DNA from: Trichuris trichiura
Lineage: Eukaryota; Nematoda; Enoplea; Trichinellida; Trichuridae
Length of the DNA: 64,000 nt
NCBI GenBank assembly: GCA_037903355.1
Contig: JBAJFE010000038.1
Coordinates: 2,108,001-2,172,000 of the forward strand
Direction of reading: 5' to 3'
In this document: in pieces, positions 10,990-24,367 of the stretch
How the letters are laid out: every line of letters starts with the position of its first letter
Numbering within the stretch: position 1 is the first letter of the stretch
Program-made: the position numbers and the translations under genes
Notes under the pieces: model-generated
Databases searched by the model: none
What the model was told of the DNA's origin: nothing
What the model saw: only the letters and a program-made list of their open reading frames with translations

Positions 10990-12420
10990 AACCATTTTTA
11001 TACTTTACCTTCAGTTCCTAGTTCATTTGCAGTTATATTATTTCTTGCAAATTCGGCATTTCCTGCTTCTGCAAATGGATTCAACACGCAGTCAGAGATT
11101 TCCATACTGATAACATCTTCATGCCTTTTTGTGAAATCCTTGTGCAGTAGCTGCAAGTGATGGCAATATTATTCAACATCTTCATGATGAACCTTCTGCG
11201 TTCCTTTCGTTTGAAAAAGATTTGGAAGCTGAGAAAATTCTCCACTTGCGAAATTGCACTTGAATAATAGGAACTTCGAATGAAACGCGCATACGACAGC
11301 TTTCGTCCTTGTCAAATTGAGATCATCTCCTTGCAAAGCAAGTTCATTTCATTGAACTTAGAAAACATCACATAAGTGTGCGATGACAAACTGAAACTTT
11401 TTCAAGTTTTCACCCAGCGAAACGTCATGCCTCTCGAAGAATTTCAAAAGGCTATAAAAACGTGACAGACAGGGCCCTTCGATAACCAGCGCACTTCAGT
11501 ATGTCACGAAAGGCGGTTGTATTCTTCTTCATTTTGCTCACACAATCGCGAAACAGTCTGTCATTTAAAGATTTACTTTTTATTTTGTTAATCGTTGTAA
11601 TGATGTAATGACGCTGCATTGAAGAGTTTAGTCGAGCATTGAGGCGTTTCGCGACCAGGTGTCGTCGATGGATAACACAGTGAATTGCCAATACTTCTGG
11701 CACAGCCTGCTTCAGGTAAGCAATGAAGCCGCTCTAGGTGTCCATCATTGATAGAGCTCCGTCGGTAGCAACTGACATTATGTTTGTAAAAGGCATATTT
11801 TTTTCTACAAAAAATTCTTTCAAAATAAGAAAACTGGAGCCGCCTCTCGTATCCGTCACCAGTTCTCTAGCGAATAATAGCTCCTGTACGAATTCCTCTT
11901 CGTTTATAAATCGAACGTATGCTAGGTGCAAGGCCTCGTTCCCTGGCGAAGTTTATTCATCGAGCTGCAAAGAAAACAGCGTCTTCCTCAGGATACTCCA
12001 TAGATATCTTCCATGTCTTTGTCCATTTCGTCAATGCGACGTTGCACCATATCGTTGCTTAGTGGAATTTTCTTAATTATTATCAGCCGATGGTCTATGC
12101 AAGACGGTATTCAGAACGTCTCTTACAAATGGGAGCGGTAGTTCTCCGTCAATTACATGTGCCTTCCCTGATTTCGCGATCAACAGTGAAATGCTATAAG
12201 ACACACGTAAACCTTGGAAGTTGTCGCTTCAACTTTTGCGGGGAGAATTGGAACGAGACCCGTATAACTGCTTCCAAAGCTCCTACTGTTTAATCGCAAA
12301 CCTTTTGCTTAATGCTATCACGGAAATTCTATCCATGAAATTTGAAAAAGAAAGAAAGGAATTTTCTGAGCTAAGTAGTCCGGCTGACAGATTGAGAATG
12401 GACTTTTGTGATGTCATTAA
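10990..12420 (-). pseudogene. hAT-superfamily transposase remnant (ZBED5/SCAND3-like)
   Basis: On the minus strand, fragments appear in the right order with several frameshifts and stops. They include MVQRRIDEMDKDMEDI (about 12050-12000), LHLAYVRFINEEEFVQELLF (about 11930), SVATDGALSMMDT (about 11740), LAIHCVIHRRHLVAKRL (about 11690) and HYIITTINKIKSKSLNDRLF (about 11600). These match the ZBED5/FAM200-like hAT transposases: the IDEMAxDIE segment, the DGA catalytic segment, CxxHR, and the INxIKxxxLNxRLF helix. Weak C-terminal similarity continues to about 10990. It is inactive, and no terminal repeats or 8 bp target duplication were identified. Confidence 0.72.
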
Positions 12421-13124
12421 TTGAAACAGAAATCATAGCAGCATGCAGCTGCTCACTTTATAAAAGTTCAGCAGCTGCATATCAGAAGGTCGCTGGAAAT
12501 AAAGTCACTTATAGAAGTGTTGCAGCACAGACGGTTTCAATGCATCGAAGCTGTCGAAGTTTCGCTGACTGACCATGTAGTTCACGGAATTCATTTGCGT
12601 GAGTAGAGAAGCTGAAGCTGCATCGCTCTTAAGTTTGAATCATTTTCTGCTTTCATGCTAGTTCTAGGAATCAGCTTCCATGAATTGTGCATCAGATTAA
12701 ATGATGAAGACAAAGTCATAAATTTGCTTCAGGAGAAAAGAATTTTGCATTAGTAAAGGGTTTGTACCCGCACTCACGCTATGAAGCTGAAGCCGAAAAG
12801 TGGAATGGAAAAATTTTACGTTTTTGTTCCTTGTATTATTCAGTAAAGCATCTTGTTGTTTGTTGTTTTTGGCGATAATTGGGATGGACGTGATAACGCA
12901 TAGAAGCAGCGACATGCATGGGCGTTGCTTTCTTGTGCGTATGTGGAACGTAATCATAGCTAATTTTCTCGAGCTAACGCGGTGAGGAAACTTAACCTTG
13001 GGGCTGCACTTCCCTGGTGTCGAAAGACCGAAATCTACCAACGGAAGACTTTAAAGTGCCCGCTTTAAAACCTTCAGAAACGATAGATGACTGCTTTCGC
13101 TTCCACAAATTACATTTATAATTT
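12421..13124. other. Intergenic, no gene recognised
   Basis: Contains a small imperfect palindrome around 12440-12485 (GCAGCATGCAGCTGCT versus CAGCAGCTGCATATC). No coding signal is visible. Confidence 0.4.
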
Positions 13125-13260
13125 AAGACCGCTGAAGACGGGTCTCGATTGACCCAAAAGCTCCAGAGTTTATCACACATAAAACGGGAATCTGTCCGTA
13201 ATAAAGTTTTTTCATTATGAAAACATACGGTCCCGTACCAAGAAACCACGTCTTCAAAAC
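13125..13260 (+). mobile_element. Solo Penelope-type pLTR fragment
   Basis: Plus-strand copy of the same unit seen in the palindromes: the module at 13132-13161 (CTGAAGAC ... CCAAAAGC, with G to A in the GAAA box), an ACGGGA segment, then an ATG at 13217 opening MKTYGPVPRNHVFKT. Only one orientation is present, so this is a solo unit. Confidence 0.6.
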
Positions 13261-13459
13261 TATTTTCTGTATAATTTTAATATTTTACAGAAGCAATACT
13301 TGAGCTTTAAGCTTTAATGAATCAGTTGTTAAAAGCTTTAGTATGTTAAAACTTTGCCCATTCTGACCTGCGCACTTTTAATTTTATCCTCCGCTACTGT
13401 ATTTCCATAGACCTTGGTTGCGTTTGTTTTTCTGCGTTCCTCGAAAAGACAAGTCAATC

Positions 13460-15336
<1,877 letters not shown>

Positions 15337-15999
15337 TGGACAAAGGCATGTGAAAGCTTCACTAAGAGCTAAAAATCTTTTAATGAAGTAAACATTTGAT
15401 GGGATAGTCCCTGCTTTAGTTATCTAAGGGTTCAGCTGCCGGAACTGCTTGAACAGCGCGCTGTTCAAAAGCTCCTTGTGCTTTAACTCCTCCAACTTGC
15501 TACCAGTAGCAGCAAGGCAAGTCTTAATGATAAATTTTCGTAAATGTTGGTCATGTATTTCAGTCAGTTAAAGTTTGGCGCGGGTGGTATTACGCGAGCA
15601 TGCAATTATTGTTGCAGCTTGCCTTGGTTGAAGGGTCTCCAAAAATGGTAAGGTGTTAACAAAAGTTGCGTAACAAAGACCACTTGAGAAATTTCAAGTG
15701 AGCTAGTTTCCATTAGAAGTCCGCTTTGAAAGAATGGTGGTTTGTTCGTCTTTCTACGGAATTCAAACAGCGTTCGGTCGAGTGGTTTCTTGTCGATTTG
15801 AAAGTTTCAGTTTGACGGTTTTACGCGGATAAAAAACTGAAACTGGTCTTTTCCTCATTATTGTGCGTGTATTTGCTCAGAAAAATTTCCTTTCATCATT
15901 GCGTAGGTAACTGAATAAGTTGGCATGTAACTTCTCGCTGCCTTCGCTACTGAGTCATAAGCAAGAGATTTTGCCCCAAAGTTATACGGGCACATTGCA
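15337..15999. other. Intergenic between FAU and the S9 peptidase
   Basis: 3' UTR of FAU and the promoter region of the peptidase gene. No additional gene recognised. Confidence 0.4.
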
Positions 16000-18021
16000 A
16001 TGTGCCTGCTAGCCTTTTTATGTACGTTACTTATCGGTACCTGGCGTAGCTTTGCACTTATTCCACGAGAAGAGTTTTTTGGCAGAAGCGAAATTTACCT
16101 CTTAAGGGTAGATGCTCAGGTTAGGCGTCTCAGCTATTTGTCCGTACGCAACAGTACCTTCAGTCTTTGCGTAAGGGAATTACCTTTCCTCAAGAGTCAT
16201 TTTTGCCGTCGAATGCCCATAGCAGGCGTTAGCGATTGTTGGTGGATGAACGACGGCCAAAGAATGCTATTCTATCACGGAAGCAGCGTCGGTTCAAATC
16301 CCACCTTGTTCACAATGGATGTTCTGCAAAAAGGACCTCTGAAGGTGCGCCCTGCATTGGCTCATTTACCGGCTGGCAGTTTTGTGATTGTCTTGGGCTT
16401 TAGCCATATAAAGGTAGACAGTGTGCTCATTGGTATCTATGGACCCAACAGTGAAAGCTTCGACGCTTACGCGTTGAACTTGAATACGATGCAGAAAACT
16501 TTGATATTCAAAAGTGACGGCTATCACAAGGTTTTCTTTGACTATGACTTCCGGCCGATTCTGGCGATGAACGAAAGTAGCGATGGTTGGACTCACTATT
16601 TTCGAATTCGCAGTAGTAGCGACGACAATGATACTGATCGAACGATTTTTCAGCGTTACAAATCTTTGTCTGTTGAAGGAGCCGTGTCAACGTATCCTCT
16701 CCATTTTAGTAACGATAATAAGATAATCTATTGGCAGAACAGCGAAGGTAGAGATAAGGCAGCCGTCACAGCGGAACATTTGGACACCCACTTTACCACT
16801 GTGATATACGAGCCAACTATGTCAGACGTCGATGCAGTTTCTTGGCATCCGATCACTTTTGAGCCTCTAATTGTCGAAGAGAATTACCTTAAGCCTGAGG
16901 TTGGCTTTGTCCATGACAGTATACGTGAAGATTACGATTTTCTTCGATCGTTCTTCGAGCCTGACTTGTTTACGGTTGTCCGTTTTTCTGAGAATATGCT
17001 ACGTTGGCTGGTGATGACTTATAGCGACGTCAATCCTGGCAGTTACTACCTATACACGAAGGAGAGTGGCTTTAGGTCCGTATTTTTTCTTTTGCACCTT
17101 AAGGGTTCTCTATTGCGGCATCAGCTTGCTGTCAAGCGGCCTTTGGAAATAGAAAGCAGAGACGGCTTTCGTCAAGTCTGTTATCTGACCATGCCCCTTC
17201 TACCAGAAACCAACTCAACAGGCCGTTCGTCCGTACCGACAATTATTTGGGTTCACGGTGGACCTCATTCTCGGGTGTACTGGTCCTACGACCCGGTGTC
17301 TCAGTTCTTTGCAAGTAGAGGTTACGCAGTTTTGGATTGCAATTTTCGCGGTTCAGTTGGCTACGGTCGTAGTTACTTGAAAGCCGGCTTCGGTGAATGG
17401 GGAGGTAAAATGCAAGACGACATAACAGACGCGGCGTTGTGGGCACTTCGAACTGGCATAACCGATCCAACTCGCCTAGCCATAGGAGGCGCAAGCTATG
17501 GTGGATATTCAGTTCTTTGTGGTCTTATATTCACCCCTGAATTGTACGCATGCGGCATAGATATGTTTGGACCAACAAATTTGGTAACAACTTTTCAATC
17601 AATGCCCATCTCGTGGTTGCCAATGCGGAATTCAATAGCTATTCGCCTTGGCGCTACTGTCAATACATCCGAGGGCGACAGTTTCCTGCGCAGCCGTTCA
17701 CCCTACTTCAAAGCCCGTAACATAAGCCAGCCGTTGCTCGTCTTACAAGGTCTGCTAGACGACCGAGTTTTGCCCAGAGAATCTGACCAGCTAATCGAAG
17801 CGTTGGGTGACAGTGGAACGCCAGTGACTTATTTGCTTTTTCCCTACGAAGGCCACGGCCTGATGACGCCTATTAACAGAGTTGCATTTTTTGCCGTAGC
17901 TGAGAAGTTCTTGCATGACTGTTTGAATGGAACCATGGAACCAATGGACAAAGAGTTGGAAGACGTGTTTGTCATTTTTGAAACATTCCCTCTAAAAAAT
18001 GACAGTATCGAAGGAACATGA
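16000..18021 (+). CDS. Secreted S9 family serine peptidase (S9C, acylaminoacyl-peptidase-like)
   Basis: A single uninterrupted frame of 673 aa. Residues 1-19 are a hydrophobic signal peptide. A predicted beta-propeller region (about 60-370) precedes an alpha/beta-hydrolase domain. Catalytic residues of the prolyl-oligopeptidase clan are visible: the nucleophile Ser499 in GGASYGGYS, Asp587 in GLLDDRVLP, and His619 in PYEGHG. The oxyanion-side WVHGGPH motif (417-423) and NFRGSVGYG (448-456) are also present. Members remove dipeptides or acyl-amino acids from peptides. Several N-x-S/T sites agree with secretion or a lysosomal location. Of the C. elegans S9 enzymes, the dpf-5 group seems the nearest type. 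It has no transmembrane anchor after the signal peptide, so it is not a DPP4 orthologue. It is intronless among intron-rich neighbours. Confidence 0.88.
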   Translation: MCLLAFLCTLLIGTWRSFALIPREEFFGRSEIYLLRVDAQVRRLSYLSVRNSTFSLCVRELPFLKSHFCRRMPIAGVSDCWWMNDGQRMLFYHGSSVGSNPTLFTMDVLQKGPLKVRPALAHLPAGSFVIVLGFSHIKVDSVLIGIYGPNSESFDAYALNLNTMQKTLIFKSDGYHKVFFDYDFRPILAMNESSDGWTHYFRIRSSSDDNDTDRTIFQRYKSLSVEGAVSTYPLHFSNDNKIIYWQNSEGRDKAAVTAEHLDTHFTTVIYEPTMSDVDAVSWHPITFEPLIVEENYLKPEVGFVHDSIREDYDFLRSFFEPDLFTVVRFSENMLRWLVMTYSDVNPGSYYLYTKESGFRSVFFLLHLKGSLLRHQLAVKRPLEIESRDGFRQVCYLTMPLLPETNSTGRSSVPTIIWVHGGPHSRVYWSYDPVSQFFASRGYAVLDCNFRGSVGYGRSYLKAGFGEWGGKMQDDITDAALWALRTGITDPTRLAIGGASYGGYSVLCGLIFTPELYACGIDMFGPTNLVTTFQSMPISWLPMRNSIAIRLGATVNTSEGDSFLRSRSPYFKARNISQPLLVLQGLLDDRVLPRESDQLIEALGDSGTPVTYLLFPYEGHGLMTPINRVAFFAVAEKFLHDCLNGTMEPMDKELEDVFVIFETFPLKNDSIEGT

Positions 18022-19142
18022 AAGTGCCCATTTCCCCTAAGCTGTCATGCGCAGGCATTGTCTTCCCAACTGATTCATTCGCCGAACAAGCAAATTAAAT
18101 AAGCTAATGTGAAAATCGCACAGCAAGGAAGGTATTATATGTTCTTTTATGGTGCTTGAGCATTTGACGAACGGTTAGGCGTCCAATTCAGCTAATGCTT
18201 TAGTTACCATTCAAGAGCACACGTATGCAAATTTGCAAGCCCTCATTTTTCGCAGCTAGGAAATTTAGGCGTTCATATTGTGTCTTTAAACGAGAGTCGG
18301 TTTCTCAGCGGACCTATCTTACTTTACAATCAACATTGGCCATTGGAAGAAATGTCTAAGATAGTTTTTGTACTGCTTTCCGGTCCTTTTACCTTTCTTG
18401 GGCAAATGGAGACTTGCAGAGCAAATGAAACTAAGATAAAACATCCCACCCTATCAGCTGCGATTAAGTGAAAGATTAGTCGAAAGCAAATGTTCTACCG
18501 CGTGCGTCGCCTATGAAAGATTCGTTTATATCCAAAAAATTTACAAAACCCGATGGAAATTATTTTCGAAATAAAAAAGACCGTTTGTCATGCAGCAACG
18601 GTAAAGGTAAGCTCTCTCTCTCTCTCTCTCTGCGTGTTTTTTATTCGTGTAAAGCGCTTCCTATTTTTAATTATTGCAACCGGCACGTTGTAGGGTCGGA
18701 ATTATCATCAGATTAAATTTCTTTGCGCCTTCGAACGTCTTGTAGAAAAGAGGATTTGCAGTGCGACAGTAAGAAGACAAGAAGGCGGTGTGCTATACTA
18801 ACAAGTAATAAAAGTAAATTTTTATTATTCTCTCATAAAGGCGCCCTTCACCTAAATGACCTACCGACTAAAGCAGCGGTTTTTCTGAAAAGGAAGTCAC
18901 ATATTGTCTGCGCCATACACTTCACCCGTTCAACCGAAAGCATTTTGGCTATTCCGTAAACCGTCAAGAAGTTACTGGGTTAACAGTTCCGCATGTCCTT
19001 GGTGGTACAGCATAACGACCGTCGTCTTACTATTATAGATCACCCCAATTGTAACAGTCTCCACACGTGAAACGGAGAAAGAAAGTCTCCATAAAAGCTG
19101 GAACTTTTCCTCATCTCGTCTTCTCACTCTAATAAATGTAGC
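18022..19142. other. Intergenic, no gene recognised; short CT repeat
   Basis: Contains an ATTAAATAAG signal near 18094, possibly polyadenylation for the peptidase gene, and a (CT)n run at 18611-18632. No conserved frame seen. Confidence 0.5.
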
Positions 19143-19155
19143 ACCACCATTCTTT

Positions 19156-19430
19156 CTAAAGACAGGATGTCTTTTAACAGGCTTGGGTTGTTTCATATTT
19201 GATCTTCTAATTCACGGATTTGGCCTGTTGGGTGTATCTGTAAGTAAACTGCAAAGTGCCCTACCAACGAATGGATGAGCAAATTGTTAGAGAAATTACA
19301 GAACAAATCGGATACCGTACGTTTCGGAACTGCTCTTGTTCCGTCGTCAGCAGTGTTGGGGAGAAGGTGTTTATTCAGTAAGGGGCTTATATAGCACATG
19401 GAGACAATGGGTGTTTGATTAGTTGGGTAG
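19156..19430 (-). repeat. 3' pLTR of Penelope copy A
   Basis: The sequence from the end of the RT-EN frame to the element edge is repeated in part at 21937-22046 (5' pLTR of the same copy) and inverted at 24356-24594. It includes the module at 19321-19350 (CTGACGAC, GGAAC / GTTCC stem, GAAAC) and ends with the codons of the element's own start, MKQPKPVKRHPVFR. This means that the ORF begins inside the repeat. Confidence 0.75.
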
Positions 19431-21363
19431 GGCGCAGCATTGGAATTTATTAATCAGCGCAGCCCATACTTCACTAACCGCCACACCATTGTCGCGATTA
19501 ATAGTGGAGTTGCTCTGGATGTAGAGAGCCTCCTTAATGCGCCTAAGATGTAACAGTGTCTCGCGGCAAATGATCTTCGGGTGCGGGTCGAGTGTGCACC
19601 TGGACGCGTGCTCAACGATCACCGAGGCACTTATCGCTTTTTCCATGGCTTTTCGAGGGTCCGTTGTAGGTGGTCGCCCCGGGCCGGTGGCCTGTACCCC
19701 ATTGAGTCTTCGTTCCGCGTTCTTGTATGTCAACACATTCTTCATGTGTTGATCGAACCTCTTAAGTAAAGTGTTGCCCGTTTCTCCTATGTAGGAGGCG
19801 TCGCAACCACACTTTATTTCGTAAACGACACCGGGTCTGCTGTCAAAAGGAACCTTGATCTTGTCATTCCTCACAATCGAACGAAGGTTGCACGAGCTCT
19901 TAAACCTAACATTGAAATTTAAGGAGTGCCCCAGTCTCCTGATCTTTTCACTTAAGCCACTATAGTATGGGAGCAGAAGCACCGGGCGTTGTTGGTTATC
20001 GGGTGGGGACGGTGATGAAGGTTTATTTTGTTGGCACTGTTTAATAATGGAATTGATGAATTTACCGGGGTATCCGTTACTGCATAGTGTATTATAAATA
20101 TGTCTTAACTCAGTGTTTAAATATTCAGGGTCACAAACATTTAGGGCCCGATCAACCATCCCTTTAACTATACCTCTTTTGACTGAAATGGGGTGGTGGG
20201 AAGAAAAATTGAGGTGCCGGTCGGAGTGGGTGGGTTTTCGATAAACTGTTGTTTTTAATTTATTTCCTTGTTTAATGACTAGGACATCTAGAAAGGGGAG
20301 TTTACAATTATTTTCTTTCTCAATAGTTAGCGTTATCTGGTTGGGGAAGAGACTATTCAGGTGTTCCAGGAGAGCTTCCTCACTGCCTGATTTTACGATG
20401 GCGAAGATGTCGTCCACGTATCTTTTGAAAAGGATAGGTGGATCGCAATCTTGCAGAGTGCTGAAGGCTTTTTCTTCGAGATGTTCCATGAAGATCTCAG
20501 CCAGTATGGGAGAGAGTGGACTACCCATGGGTGCACCGTCCTTTTGTGAGAAGAATCTATCCTGGAACCTGAAGTAGTTACCCTCGCGCATGCAGAAAGA
20601 TACTAGTTTAACTATGTGGGTGGGGTTTAGTTTTGTCCTCTGTAAGATGGTGTTGTCAGAATCTAATAGGGTTTGAAGAAGGTTAATGGTATACTTTATG
20701 GGGATGCTTGTGAAGAGGTCTTTTACATCGTAACTAACCATGATGTCATCGGGCTGCATTGTTATGACTTTTAGGGTGGAACAAAATTCTTTACAATTTT
20801 TAACGTTGGACTCGAGTTTTCCGGTTAAGGGTTGGATTAGAGTTTTTAAATATGAACAGAGTCTTGAAGTGACACTATTAATGCTAGAGACTACCGGTCT
20901 TAGAGGAACCCCTGGTTTATGGATTTTGGGAAGGCCGTAAAGTTCGGGGCACCTAGTGTTACTGGTGTATGAGAGAGTTCGACTTATTTTAGAAGTAATT
21001 GGGTCCTGAGGTTCGTTGGAAAAGGAGTCTAACAAGTTCTGTAAAAGTACTCGGGTCTTGTCGGTCGGGTCTTGTTTTATGGGACGGTAAACAGGGTTGC
21101 TCAGGAGTTCATTAATCTTTTGTGTGTACGAGGCCTTGTCCAGTATAACAACCGTGTTACCTTTATCAGCTTTTGTGATGACAATATCAGCTCTGGCCTT
21201 AAGGGTTTTGATGACCTTCCGTTCAGAAATGCTCAGGTTAGGGGTTGGACGATTATTATTGTTGCTGCTTAATATGAGGGTGGAGATGTATCCTTTGATT
21301 TCCTTTGCTGTTTTGGGATCAGCGTAGGCGAGGCTGTGTTCTGTGGAGGAAATTATATCTAGA
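19419..21363 (-). CDS. Penelope copy A: reverse transcriptase plus GIY-YIG endonuclease frame
   Basis: Open frame from about 21363 to the stop at 19419. It carries fingers and palm motifs in order: LYGLPKIHKPGVPLRPVVSS, SYDVKDLFTSIP, DGAPMGSPLSPILAEIF, and the catalytic KRYVDDIF box. Next come FLDVLV and TTVYRKPTHSD, and near the C-terminus a GIY-YIG-type nuclease segment (VVYEIKCGCDASYIGETGN, then RFDQH). This RT plus C-terminal GIY-YIG layout defines endonuclease-bearing Penelope-like elements. The frame is shifted relative to the N-terminal part (21319-21984) at a run of eight G at 21366-21373, where copy B has seven. Copy A is therefore probably not translated as one protein. Confidence 0.9.
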
Positions 21364-21984
21364 ATGGGGGGGGCTTTTGGGAGTGGGGACGAAATTTAAA
21401 CCTTTACTTAAGACTGTTGTCTCAGTGTTGTTTAGGGCAACCGAGCTCAAATTAACGATAGTTTTATCTATACTATTGGGTGAAGGAGGGTGCGCTTGCT
21501 TGGTGTTGGACCTACGGAACTCCCAGGAGCGAGAACAGAATAAAGACTGGAACTTTTTGTCTAAAATGGTGGATTGGTTTATTTTTATTAGGGAACTGGT
21601 ATTTTTGATGTGGAGTGTGAGTTGGGAAAGAAGGTCTGGTCTTAGAGAATCGGAGAGGAGGGCTGAGGAGTTGTTACAAATACATCTTAAGTGGGCTATT
21701 GTTTTCCTGTGGTCCCTGATTGTGGCTCGCAACAGGGAGAAACCGGTGGATTTCAATAAAATGCTCGTTCGTCGACTGTGAGCGTGGTTCCATTTTAGAT
21801 GGAAGCATTTTGGCAGCAGGCCAGCGTCACGACATTTCATGAGGAAGGTAAGCTTACCGAGTGTCGATGTAAGCTTGCTACTGGTCTGTTCTAGCAGCTT
21901 GGCTGCTTCAAGGATTTGTGCACCGTGAGCACTTCGGATGTTTCTAAAGACAGGATGTCTTTTAACAGGCTTGGGTTGTTTCAT
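21319..21984 (-). CDS. Penelope copy A: N-terminal ORF part
   Basis: A 221-codon frame beginning MKQPKPVKRHPVFR inside the 5' pLTR. It is a basic, helical, Ser/Leu-rich N-terminal region of the element protein with no named domain. It goes out of frame at the G8 tract near 21370, after TPKSPP. In copy B the tract has seven bases and the equivalent frame continues. Confidence 0.8.
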   Translation of the reverse strand: MKQPKPVKRHPVFRNIRSAHGAQILEAAKLLEQTSSKLTSTLGKLTFLMKCRDAGLLPKCFHLKWNHAHSRRTSILLKSTGFSLLRATIRDHRKTIAHLRCICNNSSALLSDSLRPDLLSQLTLHIKNTSSLIKINQSTILDKKFQSLFCSRSWEFRRSNTKQAHPPSPNSIDKTIVNLSSVALNNTETTVLSKGLNFVPTPKSPPHSRYNFLHRTQPRLR

Positions 21985-22043
21985 ATTTGATCTTCTAATT
22001 CACGGATTTGGCCTGTTGGGTGTATCTGTAAGTAAACTGCAAA

Positions 22044-22553
22044 GTGCCTGTTATTGAAATCCACCGGTTTGGCCTGTTATTGAAATCCACCGGTTTCTCC
22101 CTGTTGCGAGCCACAATCAGGGACCACAGGAAAACAATAGCCCACTTAAGATGTATTTGTAACAACTCCTCAGCCCTCCTCTCCGATTCTCTAAGACCAG
22201 ACCTTCTTTCCCAACTCACACTCCACATCAAAAATACCAGTTCCCTAATAAAAATAAACCAATCCACCATTTTAGACAAAAAGTTCCAGTCTTTATTCTG
22301 TTCTCGCTCCTGGGAGTTCCGTAGGTCCAACACCAAGCAAGCGCACCCTCCTTCACCCAATAGTATAGATAAAACTATCGTTAATTTGAGCTCGGTTGCC
22401 CTAAACAACACTGAGACAACAGTCTTAAGTAAAGGTTTAAATTTCGTCCCCACTCCCAAAAGCCCCCCCATTCTAGATATAATTTCCTCCACAGAACACA
22501 GCCTCGCCTACGCTGATCCCAAAACAGCAAAGGAAATCCAACCCCTAACCTGA
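22044..22553 (+). pseudogene. Penelope copy B: truncated N-terminal ORF part
   Basis: Copy B lacks the start codon and pLTR start; the homologous frame begins around LLKSTGFSLLRAT at 22080. It runs through the seven-C tract in frame, then hits a 49 bp deletion at about 22536 that removes codons present in copy A and shifts the frame to a stop at 22551-22553. Confidence 0.8.
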
Positions 22554-24367
22554 GCATTTCTGAACGGAAGGTCATCAAAACCCTTAAGGCCAGAGCTGAT
22601 ATTGTCATCACAAAAGCTGATAAAGGTAACACGGTTGTTATACTGGACAAGGCCTCGTACACACAAAAGATTAATGAACTCCTGAGCAACCCTGTTTACC
22701 GTCCCATAAAACAAGACCCGACCGACAAGACCCGAGTACTTTTACAGAACTTGTTAGACTCCTTTTCCAACGAACCTCAGGACCCAATTATTTCTAAAAT
22801 AAGTCGAACTCTCTCATACACCAGTAACACTAGGTGCCCCGAACTTTACGGCCTTCCCAAAATCCATAAACCAGGGGTTCCTCTAAGACCGGTAGTCTCT
22901 AGCATTAATAGTGTCACTTCAAGACTCTGTTCATATTTAAAAACTCTAATCCAACCCTTAACCGGAAAACTCGAGTCCAACGTTAAAAATTGTAAAGAAT
23001 TTTGTTCCACCCTAAAAGTCATAACAATGCAGCCCGATGACATCATGGTTAGTTACGATGTAAAAGACCTCTTCACAAGCATCCCCATAAAGTATACCAT
23101 TAACCTTCTTCAAACCCTATTAGATTCTGACAACACCATCTTACAGAGGACAAAACTAAACCCCACCCACATAGTTAAACTAGTATCTTTCTGCATGCGC
23201 GAGGGTAACTACTTCAGGTTCCAGGATAGATTCTTCTCACAAAAGGACGGTGCACCCATGGGTAGTCCACTCTCTCCCATACTGGCTGAGATCTTCATGG
23301 AACATCTCGAAGAAAAAGCCTTCAGCACTCTGCAAGATTGCGATCCACCTATCCTTTTCAAAAGATACGTGGACGACATCTTCGCCATCGTAAAATCAGG
23401 CAGTGAGGAAGCTCTCCTGGAACACCTGAATAGTCTCTTCCCCAACCAGATAACGCTAACTATTGAGAAAGAAAATAATTGTAAACTCCCCTTTCTAGAT
23501 GTCCTAGTCATTAAACAAGGAAATAAATTAAAAACAACAGTTTATCGAAAACCCACCCACTCCGACCGGCACCTCAATTTTTCTTCCCACCACCCCATTT
23601 CAGTCAAAAGAGGTATAGTTAAAGGGATGGTTGATCGGGCCCTAAATGTTTGTGACCCTGAATATTTAAACACTGAGTTAAGACATATTTATAATACACT
23701 ATGCAGTAACGGATACCCCAGTAAATTCATCAATTCCATTATTAAACAGTGCCAACAAAATAAACCTTCATCACCGTCCCCACCCGATAACCAACAACGC
23801 CCGGTGCTTCTGCTCCCATACTATAGTGGCTTAAGTGAAAAGATCAGGAGACTGGGGCACTCCTTAAATTTCAATGTTAGGTTTAAGAGCTCGTGCAACC
23901 TTCGTTCGATTGTGAGGAATGACAAGATCAAGGTTCCTTTTGACAGCAGACCCGGTGTCGTTTACGAAATAAAGTGTGGTTGCGACGCCTCCTACATAGG
24001 AGAAACGGGCAACACTTTACTTAGGAGGTTCGATCAACACATGAAGAATGTGTTGACATACAAGAACGCGGAACGAAGACTCAATGGGGTACAGGCCACC
24101 GGCCCGGGGCGACCACCTACAACGGACCCTCGAAAAGCCATGGAAAAAGCGATAAGTGCCTCGGTGATCGTTGAGCACGCGTCCAGGTGCACACTCGACC
24201 CGCACCCGAAGATCATTTGCCGCGAGACACTGTTACATCTTAGGCGCATTAAGGAGGCTCTCTACATCCAGAGCAACTCCACTATTAATCGCGACAATGG
24301 TGTGGCGGTTAGTGAAGTATGGGCTGCGCTGATTAATAAATTCCAATGCTGCGCCCTACCCAACTAA
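22530..24367 (+). CDS. Penelope copy B: reverse transcriptase plus GIY-YIG endonuclease frame
   Basis: The frame is open from the 49 bp deletion to the stop at 24365-24367. It has the same motifs as copy A, including PMGSPLSPILAE, YVDDIF and the SYIGETGN nuclease segment, all intact. The domain is complete but disconnected from an initiation codon by the upstream lesion. The near-identity to copy A could reflect either a recent common source or gene conversion across the inverted repeat. Confidence 0.88.

Noticed and set aside
16000..18021. Assignment of the S9 peptidase as DPP4
   Set aside because: It has a signal peptide but no type II anchor, and its length (673 aa) and motifs fit S9C better than the approximately 760 aa DPP4 group.
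19419..20940. Plus-strand frames opposite the Penelope RT (for example 20275-20577)
   Set aside because: Mirror frames of the minus-strand RT-EN; the same frames appear inverted in copy B.
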